64,000 nt of DNA from Acorus gramineus (GCA_030737835.1 JAUJYN010000043.1:124001-188000), one strand, 5' to 3'; positions 36,163-48,044 are shown, numbered from the stretch's first letter. Made by a program: numbers and translations. The notes: generated by a model from the letters alone, not told the origin.

Positions 36163-36756
36163 TTAAAAAGTATATATATTTATATTATACATTTTCAATA
36201 TTAAAAATTTCTATATATTTATATTATAATTATATATAAATTTAGAAAAAAAAAATCTCTGCGTGATCTATGAATGAAATGAGAAATCCTAAAAATTCGA
36301 TTTTAACTCCGAGTATAATGTCACATGATAATTATTTTATTTGTTTGTGAGAAGAAGGAAAAATTAATTCCAAGTCCTCCGAGAAACCCCTAAATTAATT
36401 TTAAATCTCTAGAACATGTGAACTTATTTTAAGTTCCCAAGTTAGTTGATATATTATTTCTAGTTCTTTCCATCCAATAGGGGTTATCTTTTACTCTTTT
36501 TTTTTCAATTTCGCTCATTTTCATATTTTTAACAGTGTACACAAACATGTTAACAGTGTACACAGACTTGTTAACAATGTTCATAGACAATGAAGAAGGA
36601 AGGGTAAAAATAGAAAATATAACTATGGAATTAAGGGTTTTCAGACATAAGAATCCAAAAATAATATACATAGGGGTCTGGGGACTTAACAATAAATCCA
36701 AATGTTTCAAGAACCTAGAATTAAATCGCCCCAAAACGAAAAAAAAGAAAGGGTAA
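36163..36756. other. AT-rich spacer between two Mutator-like elements
   Basis: It contains short A/T repeats, a phrase AACA.TGTACACA repeated twice near 36530-36565, and no convincing gene. Confidence 0.45.
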
Positions 36757-38774
36757 ATTGTTGATATGCCCCTGGACAAAGCCCTCGGTTTTTTCTGTAC
36801 CCCTAGACTTTTAGAATTTTTTTTTTGTCCCTACATCTTTATACAATTGTTTTTTTACACCTGACTTTTCTAAATACCATTACTACCCCCCTTATAAACA
36901 TATCCCCTTTTAATGATCTTCTTCTTCCCCTCTTTTTCTCTTCTTCTTCCCCAGACCAGTCGAAGAACTCCCCAAAATCCCTATCATTTTTTTTCTTCTT
37001 TCAAAATCGAGGGCCGAAAATATTGCAAATATCCATCGCCGACACTGAGATCCTTCACATTGTCGTAGTTCACACCGTCGCCGTCCACATTGTTGTCCGC
37101 CATTTACCTCGTCGCCCTTCACACCATCGCCGATCTACCCAAACCACCCATTTTCAGTGATTCATTCGATCTGACCATCCGATCTCCCAACAGTCCTCGC
37201 CGATCCACCTCACCGATGTCTTCACTGCCTTTCATTTGTAAATACAAAGAAGATGCATTCATGGAAAATTTTGGAGAAGGTACTGAGTTTCAGAGTTTGA
37301 TTGTGAAGTTGTGTTCAAGATGAAAGTTGGATCCACAGCAAATGACGATGAAATACTCCGTTCCCGGCTGCGAGAAAGAGTTTGTGTCAGTCATTGTTGA
37401 CAGCGATATACAGAAGATGGTTGAGGTGCATATTCACTTCAATGCAAAGCTCATACATATCTATCTTCAAAGTTCTGCCACAAATGGGTATGATGCTGTT
37501 TTTGATGCATTCTGTTGGTTATTGGGTCATCTAATATTAGGTCTACATTCAATTTATGTGTTTCAATGAATTAGTATCCAAGATAATCCATTTTTGTAAT
37601 CATTTATAATATAATTTGTAATTTAGTTAAGTAAAACTGTAACTTATGGTACTGTTTCAGTTCATGCATATTTTCTACACTAGATTACGTATAGGCTTAG
37701 AAATTGTAATTTATGTCTTTTTATTCTGTAAGTTGCATGCATATGATTTATAATTTTTATCGTCATGTGAAGTATCATAGTGTTTCTGTAAAGTTCTATA
37801 TATATTATGTGAATCTATTCGTACATAGTGTAACTTGTTATATAATTTCTGTAAGTACTTGCAGAACTGAAGTTGGCCCTATTCATGGGAATGGATCACA
37901 AGTAGGTGATAATCAAAACACAGTCGAACAACCAAACGATATGGCATTAGCGAATGTCCATAGTGAATCTAGTGAAGCTCATAGTCTAATGATTAGCATG
38001 TGGGGTGACCTCATTAGACAGCATGGGCAAATCTTTAACGATGTGGATCACTTTCGTCGTGACCTTCACAACTTTGCTATTGCACATGGATTTGACTACC
38101 ATGTCATTAAGAGCGACCAAACCAGAGTTACTGCAAAATGTGCTGCATCCAATTGTGCTTGGCGTATTCATGCATCGATTTTACAAGGAACGGAGGGGGA
38201 AAGTTGTTCAAAATTAAGACTTACGTGCGGACACATACTTGTGGGGGTGGTTTACGAAGAGCAGGGCATCCCAAGGCAGGCAGGAAATGGGTTTCCGAAC
38301 TCGTTAGAGATGATCTTCAAGTTAATCCCCTATTTATCGCGAAGGACTTGAGGATCCAACTGAATAGACGGTTTGGGATGAATGTCTTATACGATCAGTC
38401 ATGGCATGAAAAATAGATTCCAAATAAAGACTTGCATGGCAATGAATTATGTAGTTTTGATTTATTGAGATGGTATGCTGAGGTGGTTGAAGCCACTAAT
38501 CCAAGTAGTTCAGTGGTGATCGAAATGGATGGCACACAACGATTCAAGTATTTATTTGTTTATTTTCGAGCATGTGTTTGTTGGTTTTGAGACTGGATGT
38601 AGACCAATGTTGTGTGTTGATGCAACATTTATGAAGTCTAGGTTTCAAGGAATATTGTTGGCCGCCTCAGCCTACAACGCTGAAGATAAGCTTTATCATG
38701 TTGCGTTTGCTATTGTTGATAATGAGAATTATGAGTCTTGGTTGTGGTTCTTTACAAATACGAGGAATAGTCTT
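36757..38774 (+). pseudogene. MuDR-type (Mutator-like) transposase gene, broken and truncated
   Basis: A terminal-repeat-like CT-rich left end (36757-36895) is followed by a PB1-like N-terminus (about 37327-37490, MKYSVPGCEKEFVSV), an intron, and an exon from about 37864. That exon has the MuDR DNA-binding region (FRRDLHNFAIAHGFDYH, KCAASNCAWRIHA) and the start of the MULE transposase core (GCRPMLCVDATFMKSRFQG, with the first catalytic Asp, then YNAEDKLYHVAFAIVDNEN). Transposases of this family cut and rejoin element ends. Frame changes near 38195 and 38560 and a stop after HEK near 38414 break it. The core ends abruptly at 38774, where an LTR begins, so the remaining catalytic residues and the right end are missing. 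Confidence 0.8.
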
Positions 38775-39746
38775 TGTTATGCCTGTGTCATTTGGAGCCA
38801 TTTCGGTTAAGCCTTGGTCACTTCTGGGTCATTCAGGGCCTTTTTAATTTTTCGATCGGAGCCGCTAAAATTTTGGCTTTTAGCCACCTGCGGGAGTTAG
38901 AGAACTCTGATTGGAAATCTGACTGCATATTATGGGTCCTGGTACCGTTTAGTACTACCCATAAAAATTTCATCAAATTCTGGTAACGTTTGGAAAAATA
39001 TGCAGTTCCGAATCGTATCCGGGTTTTCGAGAGTTCCTGGTTTGATTAGTCAAATAGTGTGAGATATTTTGGTGAATGTGGTGACCTTGGGTAACCTCAC
39101 CCCCCTTTGCTTAGTGGTGAAGCAACCACTTGGTTATTTTGCTTGTTAGAGGGTGAGTTTAGGTTAGGTTCACCCCCTCATTTTTCCATTACACTCACCC
39201 CCCCCCCAAGAGTGGAAAAAAGTCTCTCTCTCTCCCTCTCCCACTCCCCACGTGGATCTCTCTTGGGGCTCTCTTTCTCTCTTTCACACACTCCCCAAGT
39301 GCATGAAGATGAGTTTTTGTGCCTTTGTTGGTGTTGTTGATTCCCCTCTCTCTAGCCCCCTTTTTATGCACTTCTCTCCTCTGTTTTTCAGCCAAGAAGG
39401 GCTGGTGGAGAGGCTGAAGAGGAGGTGTGGTGGTGGTGGTGGCTGAGGTGGCCGTGGGTGCGTCGAGAGCCCCGCATCTCCCCCTTTCCCTCTTTTGGTA
39501 AGTCCTCTTCCCCTTCTTTTTGATTTTTAGGGCTGTTGGGATGGTTGGGGAGGTCATGCATGCTAGGTGGATGGGTTAGAGTGTGTGTGAGGGGTTGGGG
39601 AGGGTTAAAAAGGGGTTAAGGATGGCTGGGCGCGCGCGTAGAGGGGCATTGGCAGGTGCAGGAGGGCGCGCAGGCGCGCGCGTGCGCACAGACGCTCAGG
39701 CGCGCGCGAGCGCGCGCGCACGCAGGGCAGGTTGTCTGGGCGGCCA

Positions 39747-39786
39747 GTGCGCGCGCGCACGTGCGTGCGCGCGTGCGTGCGCGTGC
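39747..39786. repeat. 40-bp alternating purine-pyrimidine tract (potential Z-DNA)
   Basis: The run alternates G or A with C or T without a break, mostly as GC and GT steps. It sits in the CpG-rich first intron-like block of LTR copy A. Confidence 0.8.
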
Positions 39787-39972
39787 TGGGGCATGCGTGG
39801 GGCTGCCCAGGGTCTCGGGTAGGTGCTGGGGCACTCGGGCATGCGTGCGTACGCGCGTGCTCGCATGCGTGCGAGCCCGTATGCGTGCATGTCTAAGTCT
39901 TTTGTATTTCTAGTGATTTCTAAGTGTTAAATTGTGATGTTACTCACCAAATTTGATGCCCTTACCTTGCAG

Positions 39973-40009
39973 ATCTCGTCGGATGGGATGCGTGAGGTCC
40001 CGGGTAATG
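39973..40009 (+). other. Putative LTR-leader mini-exon (copy A, 37 nt)
   Basis: The segment is preceded by ACCTTGCAG and followed by GTGAGTGG, good plant splice signals. Equivalent segments of 36 nt occur in LTR copies B, C and F. Whether it is spliced in vivo is inference. Confidence 0.4.
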
Positions 40010-42080
40010 GTGAGTGGTTCGATCCAATCCCCCCCTCGGGATGCGCTCGACGCGCGTAGTCGCGCGTCGTGCATCGATGGGGCTCCCTAACTATACTACT
40101 TGTGTAGATAAGTAGTATGGCCATGCTTAAGCTATAATATGTAGATATCTTGCATGCTAGGCTTATATACATGTATTGTATTCATGTATGAATGATTGTG
40201 TTGCTTGAGCCCCTCTAGTATGGGTATTTGTGTAATGTGTATGGATGTATAGAATATGGCATGCCTTAGGTAGTATTGTAATACTACTCCCACCATATTA
40301 ATTGGAATATCGAACATGAATAAGTCTGGGTTAATAACGGGCACCTGCCTAATATTCCCTTACGATAAGACTCGAGGGCGTGGTGTAGTTGTTGCGCCCA
40401 TGCTAATGGGGCAAAGCTATGACCAGCTTCATGAGATGATGATCTCCCCCGCCCTCTCCCTCTGAACGAACTGAGTAAGTAGATGCGATTTCCTACTCGA
40501 CTTAGGTTCATTTGGAATATTGGCATGCACCTGTTAGTGCGCGAGATCGCGCTTGCCCCTTTCTTTTAAGTTGGCGATATCCAACGGATGTTAGAGTATA
40601 TTTTGTATGTTTATGTGATTAATGACCATGTATGCATGTTGTATGAATTATTATGATGTAAATCCATGTTAGGGAGTGTCCCTATAATTATTAGATGATT
40701 GTGCATATGGTTCATGCACATAGCTGATATATAATTCTGCTGGATATATTTATATGCGCATGTTAAAAGCTGATTAGGCCTATCTGGAATAGGCGTGGGT
40801 ATGACCCGCTGTCGGGTTGTACCTTATTAGTTAGAGCGCTAGCGATGTAATCGCCCGTGCATCCGAGCGATGCACTCGTTTGGAATTCAGGAGAATTCAT
40901 TATCTTATCAGATTGTTAAGCCGGTAGTTGGGGCGTGACACCCCCTGTGTCCAAGCAATGCAACCATGTGGGAGTACAATAGTGTTCACTATCATCGATA
41001 TGTGATTATCGAGTGTAGTGTTTTTCCATTGGGTTCGCTTTGCAAACATGGAATGTTTACTCCCAATGTCGTCTGTGTTGAAGAGGCCCGGGTTGTAGCT
41101 GTCCTGACAGAGGGCTCCCATCCGTAGGTACCACCGATGCGTTCGGGAGCATACTTATCGTGGGAGTGTACCAGGTAGAGGCTACCTGGGAGAGGGCTAA
41201 CGAATGATATTGCGAGCGTGGAATCGTTCTCCCCTTCGTTGGATCCGATGTAGGAACTCCCCGGCGTTGGAAAAGCTGTCCTGATAGAGGGCTCCCATCC
41301 GTAGGTACCACTGATGCGTTCGGAAGCGTACTGATCGTGGGAGTATACCAGGTAGAGGCTACGTGGGGAAAGGGCTACCGGTGGACCAAGGGTGTAGAGC
41401 AGTCTAAGTCTCTTCCAAAAGTCCCAAGAGTCTCCCTCCGGGAGTGAGGGTGAGGATGAGGTGAAGACACGTCGCCTCGTGACCCATTCGTTGTTCGTCT
41501 GTTCCCATAGTTGTTGGGTCCGGTCTCGTATCGATGTTCAAAGACATCGTTGGGCAGTTATCTCGATGTAGATGATCTAGTAGTGTTGCGTAGACCAGTA
41601 ATCCCGGGTCTCCTCGACCAACGGTATGGTCTCTCCCCAAAAGTCTCAAGAGTCTCCCTCCGGGAGTGAGGGTGAGGGTGAGGTTGGTGATCTAGTAATG
41701 TTGTGTGGACCAGTAATCCCGGGTCTCCTCGACCAACGGTATGGTCTCTCCCCAAAAGTCCCAAGAGTCTTCCTCCAGGAGTGAGGGTGAGGGTGAGGTT
41801 GGTCGCGCCACCGCGTGACCCTGTTATCCATGGGTTTCCACCCATGTTTTCCTTGAAAGGAAATTGTTTATGTATTGAACTGTTGTATGGTGATTGGTTT
41901 CCAGCCACTCACTGAGCTTGTAGCTCACCCCTCGCATACTGTTTCTTTTCAGGGGCAGTGTTGGGCGTGGAGCTGGAGCTTTCCTGTGGCGTGGTCTTAT
42001 GGGCGTGGAGCATTCTTCCGGTGGGTGGCGAGTGCGAGGCTGTCAGCAGTCCTAGAGTCATTGTATGTATTGTACACCTT

Positions 42081-43097
42081 GCGCGCACCACCGCTACCTC
42101 GCCGCGCCCCGCGCGCACCCTGCACGACGCCCTGCACGCACGCCTACTCGGTCATCACCCCCAGCACTCCCAGCGCCTGCGCCCAGCACACTCGCGCGCC
42201 CAGCACGCCTAGCATGCCCAGCGCCCGCGCCCAGCACGCCCAGCACACTCGCACCCAGCGCCTAGCACGCGCGCCCTGCTGGCCTCCAGCACCCGCCGAG
42301 CGCACGCCCGCGCGCGCCCAGCCGGCTGTGCTGCCTGCTGCCTGAAACAACAACCCCTCCATGCCCGAGCACCTCCACCACCCATCCCACGGCCTCCGAC
42401 GGCCTCCAACCGCCCCCAACCACCTCCGACGGCCTCCCACAGCCGCCGACCACCACCCAAACACAAAACCCCCTTCCTAACATACATCTAAGCCAAAAAG
42501 AAGAGGAAAAATAGCTCACCAAGGGGGAGGAAGAGGTGTCCGGGTGCTCTCCGCGCACCGAAACGCTTCCCCACCGGTCTCTACCACCAAGACCTACCCC
42601 TACCTCCGATTTGGCTCGGATCTGAGGAGAAGAGAGGGCGGATGGGATGGCTAGGTTGGCCGGAATCGGGATTTGAAAGCACCGGGGTGTAGATCTACAC
42701 TTCTTGTGCTTTAGGTTTTTGGGTTTGAGGGCTCTAAGGGCCTCAAATGGGAGAAAAGGAGAGAGGGGAGAGAGAGAGAAGGCTTGGTAGGGATGATGAA
42801 TAGTGCATCTCAAATTTTAGCTCACCCTTTATATAGTAAGTCACTTAAAAACCCGGATACGTCCCGGAACTGCGAAATTTTGGAAACGTTGCCGGAATTC
42901 AATGAAATTTTCATGAGTGGCTTAAAATGGCACCAGGACACATAATATGCAGTTAGATTTTCAATCGGAGTCCTCTAGCTCAGGACGATAGCTAACAGTC
43001 CAAAATTTTGCGGTTCCGATCGAAAAATGAAAAATTTCAAAAACTGCTAAAATGCTCCAATGGTTACCAACAGGCCAAAAGTGACACATATATAACA
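42081..43097 (-). mobile_element. Downstream (3') LTR of the minus-strand Gypsy element, truncated
   Basis: Read on the minus strand it starts TGTTATATATGTGTCAC right after the polypurine tract, has a TATA box, a leader ending CCCTTG/GTGAGC near 42520 and the start of the CpG-rich block, then stops at about 42080. The corresponding part of the upstream LTR continues for about 1.9 kb more (48045-49920). The missing U5 part means no target duplication can be read on this side. Confidence 0.8.
42825..42836 (-). promoter_or_regulatory. TATA box in the U3 of the downstream LTR
   Basis: The minus strand reads CTATATAAAGGG about 260 bases into the LTR, and a pyrimidine-rich leader (CTTCTCTCTCTC) follows. 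It is the likely promoter core of this LTR. The equivalent region is deleted from the upstream LTR at 48045-50640. Confidence 0.6.
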
Positions 43098-43110
43098 TTC
43101 TCCCCCCCTT
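43098..43110 (-). other. Polypurine tract
   Basis: The minus strand reads AAGGGGGGGAGAA immediately before the LTR start TGTTATATA. This is the position and composition of the plus-strand DNA primer of LTR retrotransposons. Confidence 0.8.
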
Positions 43111-43145
43111 AGGAAATTTTGTCCTCAAAATAAATACAAGAACAT

Positions 43146-43323
43146 CTAAGAAGGGAAAAGATGCGGATACGCGTCACGCATGGCGTCCTCGAGCTCTCAA
43201 TGCCTCGGCACCGGAACGGTGCTGCCATCGCACCTTGACCAGCTGGACGGTCTTGGTGCGGAGCCTCTTCTCGCGGCGGTCTAGGATCTCCACGAAAGAC
43301 AAGTCCGGCTCGAAGACGAGCGG
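43146..43323 (-). pseudogene. Chromodomain remnant beyond the pol stop codon
   Basis: Directly after the TAG at 43324-43326 the same frame continues PLVFEPDLSFVEILDRREKR and then TVQLVKVRWQHRSGAEA, the C-terminal chromodomain of chromovirus integrases, which binds histone marks to direct insertion. A small deletion then shifts the frame; the end (MRDAYPHLFPS, stop at 43146-43148) reads in another frame. The domain is therefore cut from the polyprotein by a stop and damaged by a frameshift. Confidence 0.75.
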
Positions 43324-46300
43324 CTAGAACGGGATGATGTGAGCAGGATCGTGGACGTATCGCCTCAGCTGTGAGACGTGGAAGACGTCATGGGCCTGAG
43401 CCAACTGTGGGGGCAGAGCTATGCGATAGGCCACCTCCCCAACTCGCTCGAGGATGAGGAACGGCCCAATGAAACGCGGACTCAGCTTGCCCCGCACACC
43501 GAATCGGAAGATGCCCTTCATCGGGGACACCTTCAAGAACACATGGTCACCGACCTCGAAGGTGAGCTCACGGCGACGGCGGTCGGCGTAGCACTTCTGA
43601 CGACTCTGAGCGACTCGGATACGCTCGCGAATCGTCTTCACCATCTCGGAGGTCTGGTGAACGATCTCTGGTCCCTCTAACTGGCGCTCTCCGACCTCGT
43701 CCCAACATAGGGGGGACCTGCAGCTGTGGCCATAAAGTGCCTCGTAGGGAGCCATCCGGATGCTCGAGTGGTAGCTGTTGTTGTAGGCAAACTCCACCAA
43801 CGGGAGGTGCCTCTCCCAACTGCCCCCAAAATCGAGTACACAGGCCCGCAGCATGTCCTCAAGGGTCTGGATCGTCCTCTCTGACTGGCCGTCCGTCTGC
43901 GGATGAAACGCTGTACTGAAATGGAGGTTCGTACCAAGGGCGTGCTGGAGGCTACGCCAGAACCTCGAAGTAAAACGCGTGTCTCGATCAGAAATGATGC
44001 TGACTGGAGTGCCATGGAGACGGACAATCTCGGAGACAAATAACTGCGCCAGAGTGTCCAGAGAATCGGTGAGTCGGATGGGGAGGAAATGAGCAGACTT
44101 CGTCAGCCGGTCGACGATCACCCAGATGGCATCGCGACCCGAACGTGACCTCGGCAAACCCGAGATGAAGTCCATGGTGATCTGCTCCCACTTCCACTGA
44201 GGGATCTCAATGGACTGCAGCTTCCCCGCAGGGCGCTGATGCTCCGACTTCACCTGCTGGCATACTAGGCATCGGGCAACGAAACGGGCGATATCCGTCT
44301 TCATCCCGCGCCACCAGTAGCCGCGACGAAGGCCTCTGTACATCTTCGTGCCACCAGGGTGCACTGTGTACCTCGAGCGATGGGCCTCGTCCAGAATCTT
44401 CCGCCTCAGCTCTGCGTCGTCGGGGATGCACACTCGGCCTCTGAATCGCAGGATCCCGTCTGCGCGAATCTGGTAGTCCTGGCGCTCGCCCCGGGCGACG
44501 CCTTCCGAGAGGACTATAAAATGCGGATCCTGCGCCTGAGCCGTGCGGATCTCGTCGAGAAGAACCGGCTGCACCACCAGCCTGGCCAAAAAGCCACCCG
44601 CAGGAGTCTCCCGAACACTGATCCAGCAAGCGGCCTCCTCCAGAAGCCTCCAACGACGGACAGCCATGTGGGCGGCCATGCCCAGGGGCTGCCTACTGAG
44701 CGCATCTGCAACGACATTCGCCTTACCCGGATGGTAAGCGATGTCACAGTCGTAATCTGTCAAGAACTCAACCCAACGCCTCTGACGCATGTTGAGCTCC
44801 GGCTGAGACTGCAGATATGTCAAGCTCTTATGATCAGTAAAGAGCTCGAACTCCTCTCCATAGAGGTAATGCCTCCACATCTTCAGCGCAAAGATGATCG
44901 CAGCCAACTCAAGGTCATGGGTGGGGTAATTCTGCTCATGGGGCTTCAACTGACGAGACGCGTAAGCCACCACCTTACCGTGCTGCATCAGGACGCAACC
45001 CACACCCAACTGCGATGCATCTGTATAAACTGTGAACCCACCACTCCCAGATGGAAGGGTAAGAACTGGCGCTGAGGTGAGCCTTCGCTTCAGCTCCTGG
45101 AAGCTCTCCTCACAAGAAGGGGACCACTCGAACCGAACGTCCTTCCGAGTGAGGCGGGTAAGAGGAACGGCTATCTTGGAGAAACCCTCCACAAACCTCC
45201 TATAATAACCCGCCAAGCCCAAGAAGCTCCGAATCTCAGTGGGGTTCGACGGTCGACGCCAATTCGACACGGCGAGCGTCTTCTCCGGGTCCACAGCTAT
45301 ACCCTCACCGGAAATCACATGGCCCAGAAAGGCCATACGCTCCAACCAGAACTCGCACTTGCTGAACTTGGCGAACAACTGATGTCTGGCCAAAGTCTCC
45401 AAGACAGTGCGAAGATGGTGAGCGTGCTCCTCAAGACTCCTCGAGTACACCAATATGTCATCGATGAATACTACCACAAAGGAGTCGAGGAAGGGTCGAA
45501 ATACCCGGTTCATCAGATCCATGAAGGCCGCCGGCGCGTTCGTCAACCCGAATGGCAGTACTCTGAACTCGTAGTGCCCATACCGGGTGCGAAAGGCCGT
45601 CTTCGAAATGTCTGACTCCCGGATCTTCAACTGGTAGTACCCCGAGCGGAGATCGATCTTGGAAAAGACACACGCTCCCTGGAGCTGGTCAAACAGATCG
45701 TCGATCCGCGGCAACGGGTACTTGTTCTTCACTGTCCGTTTATTCAGCTGCCTGTAATCAATACACAGCCGCAGTGAACCGTCCTTCTTCCGGACGAACA
45801 GGACAGGGGCTCCCCACGGAGACACACTCGGACGTGCGAAGCCCTTCTCCAGCAACTCCTCTAACTGCTCCTTCAGCACCCTCAGCTCTGCAGGGGCCAT
45901 CCGGTACGGAGCCCTCGAAACCGGCTCGGTCCCCGGAATCAGATTGATCTCAAACTCGATCGCGCGATCCGGCGGTAATCCCGGAAGATCATCGGGGAAA
46001 ACCTCGGGATACTCTGCCACGACCGGAGTCTGACTGATATCTGCCCGCAGCGGTGCATCCTCCAGAGCAATATAAGCTAGAAAGCCCTCGCATCCACCCT
46101 GAAGGAGTCTCCACGCCTGCATGGACGACACGAACCCCAGAGGAGCTACGTCTCGATCGCCCACGAACTGGAAGGACCTCCGACCAGGAAGGTGGAACGA
46201 CACCGACTTGGCGAAACAGTCGATGCTGGCATGACTAGCTGCAAGCCAATCCATCCCCAGGATGGCATCAAAATCCGCCATCGCAAGCTCCACCAGCTCT

Positions 46301-47124
46301 ACCGGGAACTCATGCTCCGCGATCTCTACCGTACACCCTCGGTACACTGAACTGAGGAGAATACGGTCTCCCACGGGCAATGATACCTCTAAGACAGCAT
46401 CTAGAGGTGCGGACGCCACACCCGTCCGTCTCGCAAAAGCGGGAGACACGAACGAGTGTGTGGCTCCGGAATCAAACAATACATAAGCAGGAAGCTGGGA
46501 GATCTGAACAGTACCTCTGACCACGCTGCCTGATGCCTGGGCCTCCTCTGCCGAAAGCGCTGCCACTCGGCCCTGGACGAACTGAGGCTGAGGAGCAGGG
46601 GCACGCCTCGCCTGCTGCGCTGGCTGCCTCCTCTGATCAGCACGGCCACCCTGTGGCTGCTGCTGACGCTGAGGCTGCTGCTGCGGCTGGCGCTGAGGCT
46701 GCTGCTGCTGCTGCTGGCGCTGCTGCTGAAACGGCTGCTGCTGCTGCTGCTGAGGCATCACTCTGGGTCGGCCAGCGTCAGGGCAATTATACAAGATATG
46801 CCCGACGCGCTGACAGTGATAACAGCGCCTCGTCTCTGGTCGCCTCGTCTGGACTGGCACTGCTGCGATGGGTGCTGGACCTCGCGCTGGCACCGCATCT
46901 GCTGGAAGAGGCAGCCGCTGACTGCTCAAAGCGGGGCCTCTTCTTCTTGCGCTGCCCTCTGTCCTGGCCTCTGGTCTGTCGACGAGGTCGAAGCTCTCAC
47001 CTGGATCCCGAGGTCTCTCTCGACGGTCTTCGCTCGAGACACTAAGTCGGAGTACCTCGTGAAAGCGTGGGAGGTGACGTGCACTCGGATGGCACTGCTG
47101 AGACCGAGCTCGAATCGACGGCAC
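43324..47124 (-). CDS. Ty3/Gypsy chromovirus Pol polyprotein (protease, RT, RNase H, integrase), Tekay-like
   Basis: The open frame has 1,266 codons. In order: CCHC zinc knuckle [14 protein letters not shown] (residues 101-114), a Gln-rich tract (125-158), aspartic protease DSGATHSF (218), reverse transcriptase (about 435-605) with [11 protein letters not shown] at 551, RNase H (697-810, YTDAS and TDHKSL), integrase zinc finger H915-H922-C952-C955, and the integrase core D985, D1046, E1082 with 35-residue D-E spacing. The first methionine is arbitrary: the N-terminal part overlaps gag in another frame and the knuckle belongs to Gag. The frame ends TTC TAG before the chromodomain, so the protein is shorter than complete family members. 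All catalytic motifs are present, unlike the other copies here, so it decayed recently. Clade assignment is by overall similarity as I remember it. Confidence 0.9.
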   Translation of the reverse strand: MPSIRARSQQCHPSARHLPRFHEVLRLSVSSEDRRERPRDPGESFDLVDRPEARTEGSARRRGPALSSQRLPLPADAVPARGPAPIAAVPVQTRRPETRRCYHCQRVGHILYNCPDAGRPRVMPQQQQQQPFQQQRQQQQQQPQRQPQQQPQRQQQPQGGRADQRRQPAQQARRAPAPQPQFVQGRVAALSAEEAQASGSVVRGTVQISQLPAYVLFDSGATHSFVSPAFARRTGVASAPLDAVLEVSLPVGDRILLSSVYRGCTVEIAEHEFPVELVELAMADFDAILGMDWLAASHASIDCFAKSVSFHLPGRRSFQFVGDRDVAPLGFVSSMQAWRLLQGGCEGFLAYIALEDAPLRADISQTPVVAEYPEVFPDDLPGLPPDRAIEFEINLIPGTEPVSRAPYRMAPAELRVLKEQLEELLEKGFARPSVSPWGAPVLFVRKKDGSLRLCIDYRQLNKRTVKNKYPLPRIDDLFDQLQGACVFSKIDLRSGYYQLKIRESDISKTAFRTRYGHYEFRVLPFGLTNAPAAFMDLMNRVFRPFLDSFVVVFIDDILVYSRSLEEHAHHLRTVLETLARHQLFAKFSKCEFWLERMAFLGHVISGEGIAVDPEKTLAVSNWRRPSNPTEIRSFLGLAGYYRRFVEGFSKIAVPLTRLTRKDVRFEWSPSCEESFQELKRRLTSAPVLTLPSGSGGFTVYTDASQLGVGCVLMQHGKVVAYASRQLKPHEQNYPTHDLELAAIIFALKMWRHYLYGEEFELFTDHKSLTYLQSQPELNMRQRRWVEFLTDYDCDIAYHPGKANVVADALSRQPLGMAAHMAVRRWRLLEEAACWISVRETPAGGFLARLVVQPVLLDEIRTAQAQDPHFIVLSEGVARGERQDYQIRADGILRFRGRVCIPDDAELRRKILDEAHRSRYTVHPGGTKMYRGLRRGYWWRGMKTDIARFVARCLVCQQVKSEHQRPAGKLQSIEIPQWKWEQITMDFISGLPRSRSGRDAIWVIVDRLTKSAHFLPIRLTDSLDTLAQLFVSEIVRLHGTPVSIISDRDTRFTSRFWRSLQHALGTNLHFSTAFHPQTDGQSERTIQTLEDMLRACVLDFGGSWERHLPLVEFAYNNSYHSSIRMAPYEALYGHSCRSPLCWDEVGERQLEGPEIVHQTSEMVKTIRERIRVAQSRQKCYADRRRRELTFEVGDHVFLKVSPMKGIFRFGVRGKLSPRFIGPFLILERVGEVAYRIALPPQLAQAHDVFHVSQLRRYVHDPAHIIPF
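46640..46756 (-). repeat. CAG/CTG-rich tract encoding a Gln-rich linker
   Basis: Runs of CTG on the + strand (CAG on the coding strand), including one of five, encode most of the Gln-rich stretch between the zinc knuckle and the protease. Length variation would stay in frame. Confidence 0.8.
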
Positions 47125-47924
47125 CTCGTCTCCTCGTCCATCACCAGAGCTGGAGCGAATCTGGACAGCCTCGTGAATCGCGTGGAGTAGTCAGCGACGG
47201 ACATAGTGCCCTGAGTCAGCTGCTCAAACTCCCGCTCCACTATCTGTCGCGTCGAGAAGGGGAAATACTCCTCCAAGAAATATCCCCTGAATCCCGCCCA
47301 TGTGAGCTGCTCCAGTCCCTCTGGGAGGTCCACTGATCTGGTAGCCCACCAGTCGGCGGCGCTACCCTTCAGCATAAACGTGGCCAGGGAGACTCGCTGG
47401 CGGTCTGTGCAAAGCATCGTCGAGAAGATGGTATCCACCTCCATCAACCATCTCTCGGGAGCAAGGGGGTCCTCTGTCTGACCATGGAACTCGGGAGGGT
47501 GGAGCTTCAGAAAGGCTGAGAGTCCACTCTGCTGGACCCTCGCTGCAGCCTCTAGCCCTGCCTCCCTCTCCTGAGGATCCTGAACTCTGACCGCCGGGAC
47601 TACCACGGGAACTGGGGGTGTATCGGGTACCACAGGCGGATCTGCCGCCAAGGGAACCTGCGGTACTGCCTCGCGGGCCGCCCGCAGCTCCTGTATCTCC
47701 CGTGCCTGATCTGCTAGCACTCTGGTCTGGGCCTCCAACGCCCTGGTCTGCGTCTCCACTAAATCAGCTATCCGCGCAAACGCGCGCTCCCAGGCAGGAG
47801 GCTCCTGCGCTGGTCCTGACCTCTCGGCTGAGGACTCACCAATAGCATCCTCGACTCTGGCAGGTCCGGAGACCTCCAAGGGTCGAGAGGGACCACGTCC
47901 GCGTCGTCCTCTGCGAGGAGGCAT
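46926..47924 (-). CDS. Gypsy Gag protein, frameshifted before the zinc knuckle
   Basis: The frame has 332 codons and starts [17 protein letters not shown] 103 bases after the primer binding site. Residues of about 45-85 look like a coiled coil. Residues of about 155-255 match the retrotransposon Gag domain ([42 protein letters not shown]). Gag packages the element RNA in cytoplasmic particles. The frame ends at TGA 46926-46928. A basic KKKRPRFEQ patch, expected just before the knuckle, is readable in a third frame around 46925-46955, while the knuckle itself lies in the pol frame. That implies small indels rather than one programmed shift. Confidence 0.85.
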   Translation of the reverse strand: MPPRRGRRGRGPSRPLEVSGPARVEDAIGESSAERSGPAQEPPAWERAFARIADLVETQTRALEAQTRVLADQAREIQELRAAREAVPQVPLAADPPVVPDTPPVPVVVPAVRVQDPQEREAGLEAAARVQQSGLSAFLKLHPPEFHGQTEDPLAPERWLMEVDTIFSTMLCTDRQRVSLATFMLKGSAADWWATRSVDLPEGLEQLTWAGFRGYFLEEYFPFSTRQIVEREFEQLTQGTMSVADYSTRFTRLSRFAPALVMDEETRCRRFELGLSSAIRVHVTSHAFTRYSDLVSRAKTVERDLGIQVRASTSSTDQRPGQRAAQEEEAPL

Positions 47925-48026
47925 ATCAGCAACCTAAGAAAACCAGACACTAGGATCAGAATACGCATATAGAAATCCTAGGACTCATCTCTACGAAAAA
48001 GAAGACACTTGGCTCTGACAGGACCA

Positions 48027-48039
48027 GGCTCTGATACCA
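48027..48039 (-). other. Primer binding site (initiator tRNA-Met)
   Basis: The minus strand reads TGGTATCAGAGCC, five bases (AAAGT) after the LTR end GGGGCGTGACA. This is the usual initiator tRNA-Met primer site of plant Ty3/Gypsy elements, and it fixes the orientation and left LTR boundary. Confidence 0.9.
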
Positions 48040-48044
48040 ACTTT

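Larger units (their letters stand above)
38775..42080 (+). mobile_element. Ty3/Gypsy LTR copy A (type I), 3' end missing
   Basis: It starts TGTTATGCCTGTGTCATTTG directly against the broken transposase gene; the adjoining pentamer is GTCTT. Order inside: U3 with TTTCGATCGGAGCCGCTAAA, CT-rich leader, donor TTTTG/GTAAGT at 39498, a CpG-rich intron-like block (39600-39900), acceptor at 39971, 37-bp mini-exon, donor at 40010, three GAGGGTGAGGGTGAGG clusters (41440-41810), the CTGAGC..GCTCACCCCT block and acceptor at 41951. At about 42080 it breaks into minus-strand LTR sequence; about 265 bases present in copy E (60470-60735) are missing. Confidence 0.8.

Noticed and set aside
41558..41908. Minus-strand frames in LTR copy A with repeated LTLTPGGRLLGLL (also 59544-60329)
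   Set aside because: They are translations of the G-rich tandem LTR repeats; similar frames occur wherever these repeats do, with no start context or domain.
43324..43326. TAG as a programmed readthrough codon before the chromodomain
   Set aside because: The chromodomain frame itself contains a shift shortly after, and Gag is frameshifted too, so decay is simpler. Kept as a testable alternative.
44359..45075. Long + strand frame of 238 codons opposite pol
   Set aside because: Antisense shadow of the RNase H and integrase region in GC-biased codons; no recognisable domain.
48027..48039. tRNA-like sequence TGGTATCAGAGCC
   Set aside because: Only the 13-base primer site complementary to a tRNA 3' end; no tRNA gene fold around it.
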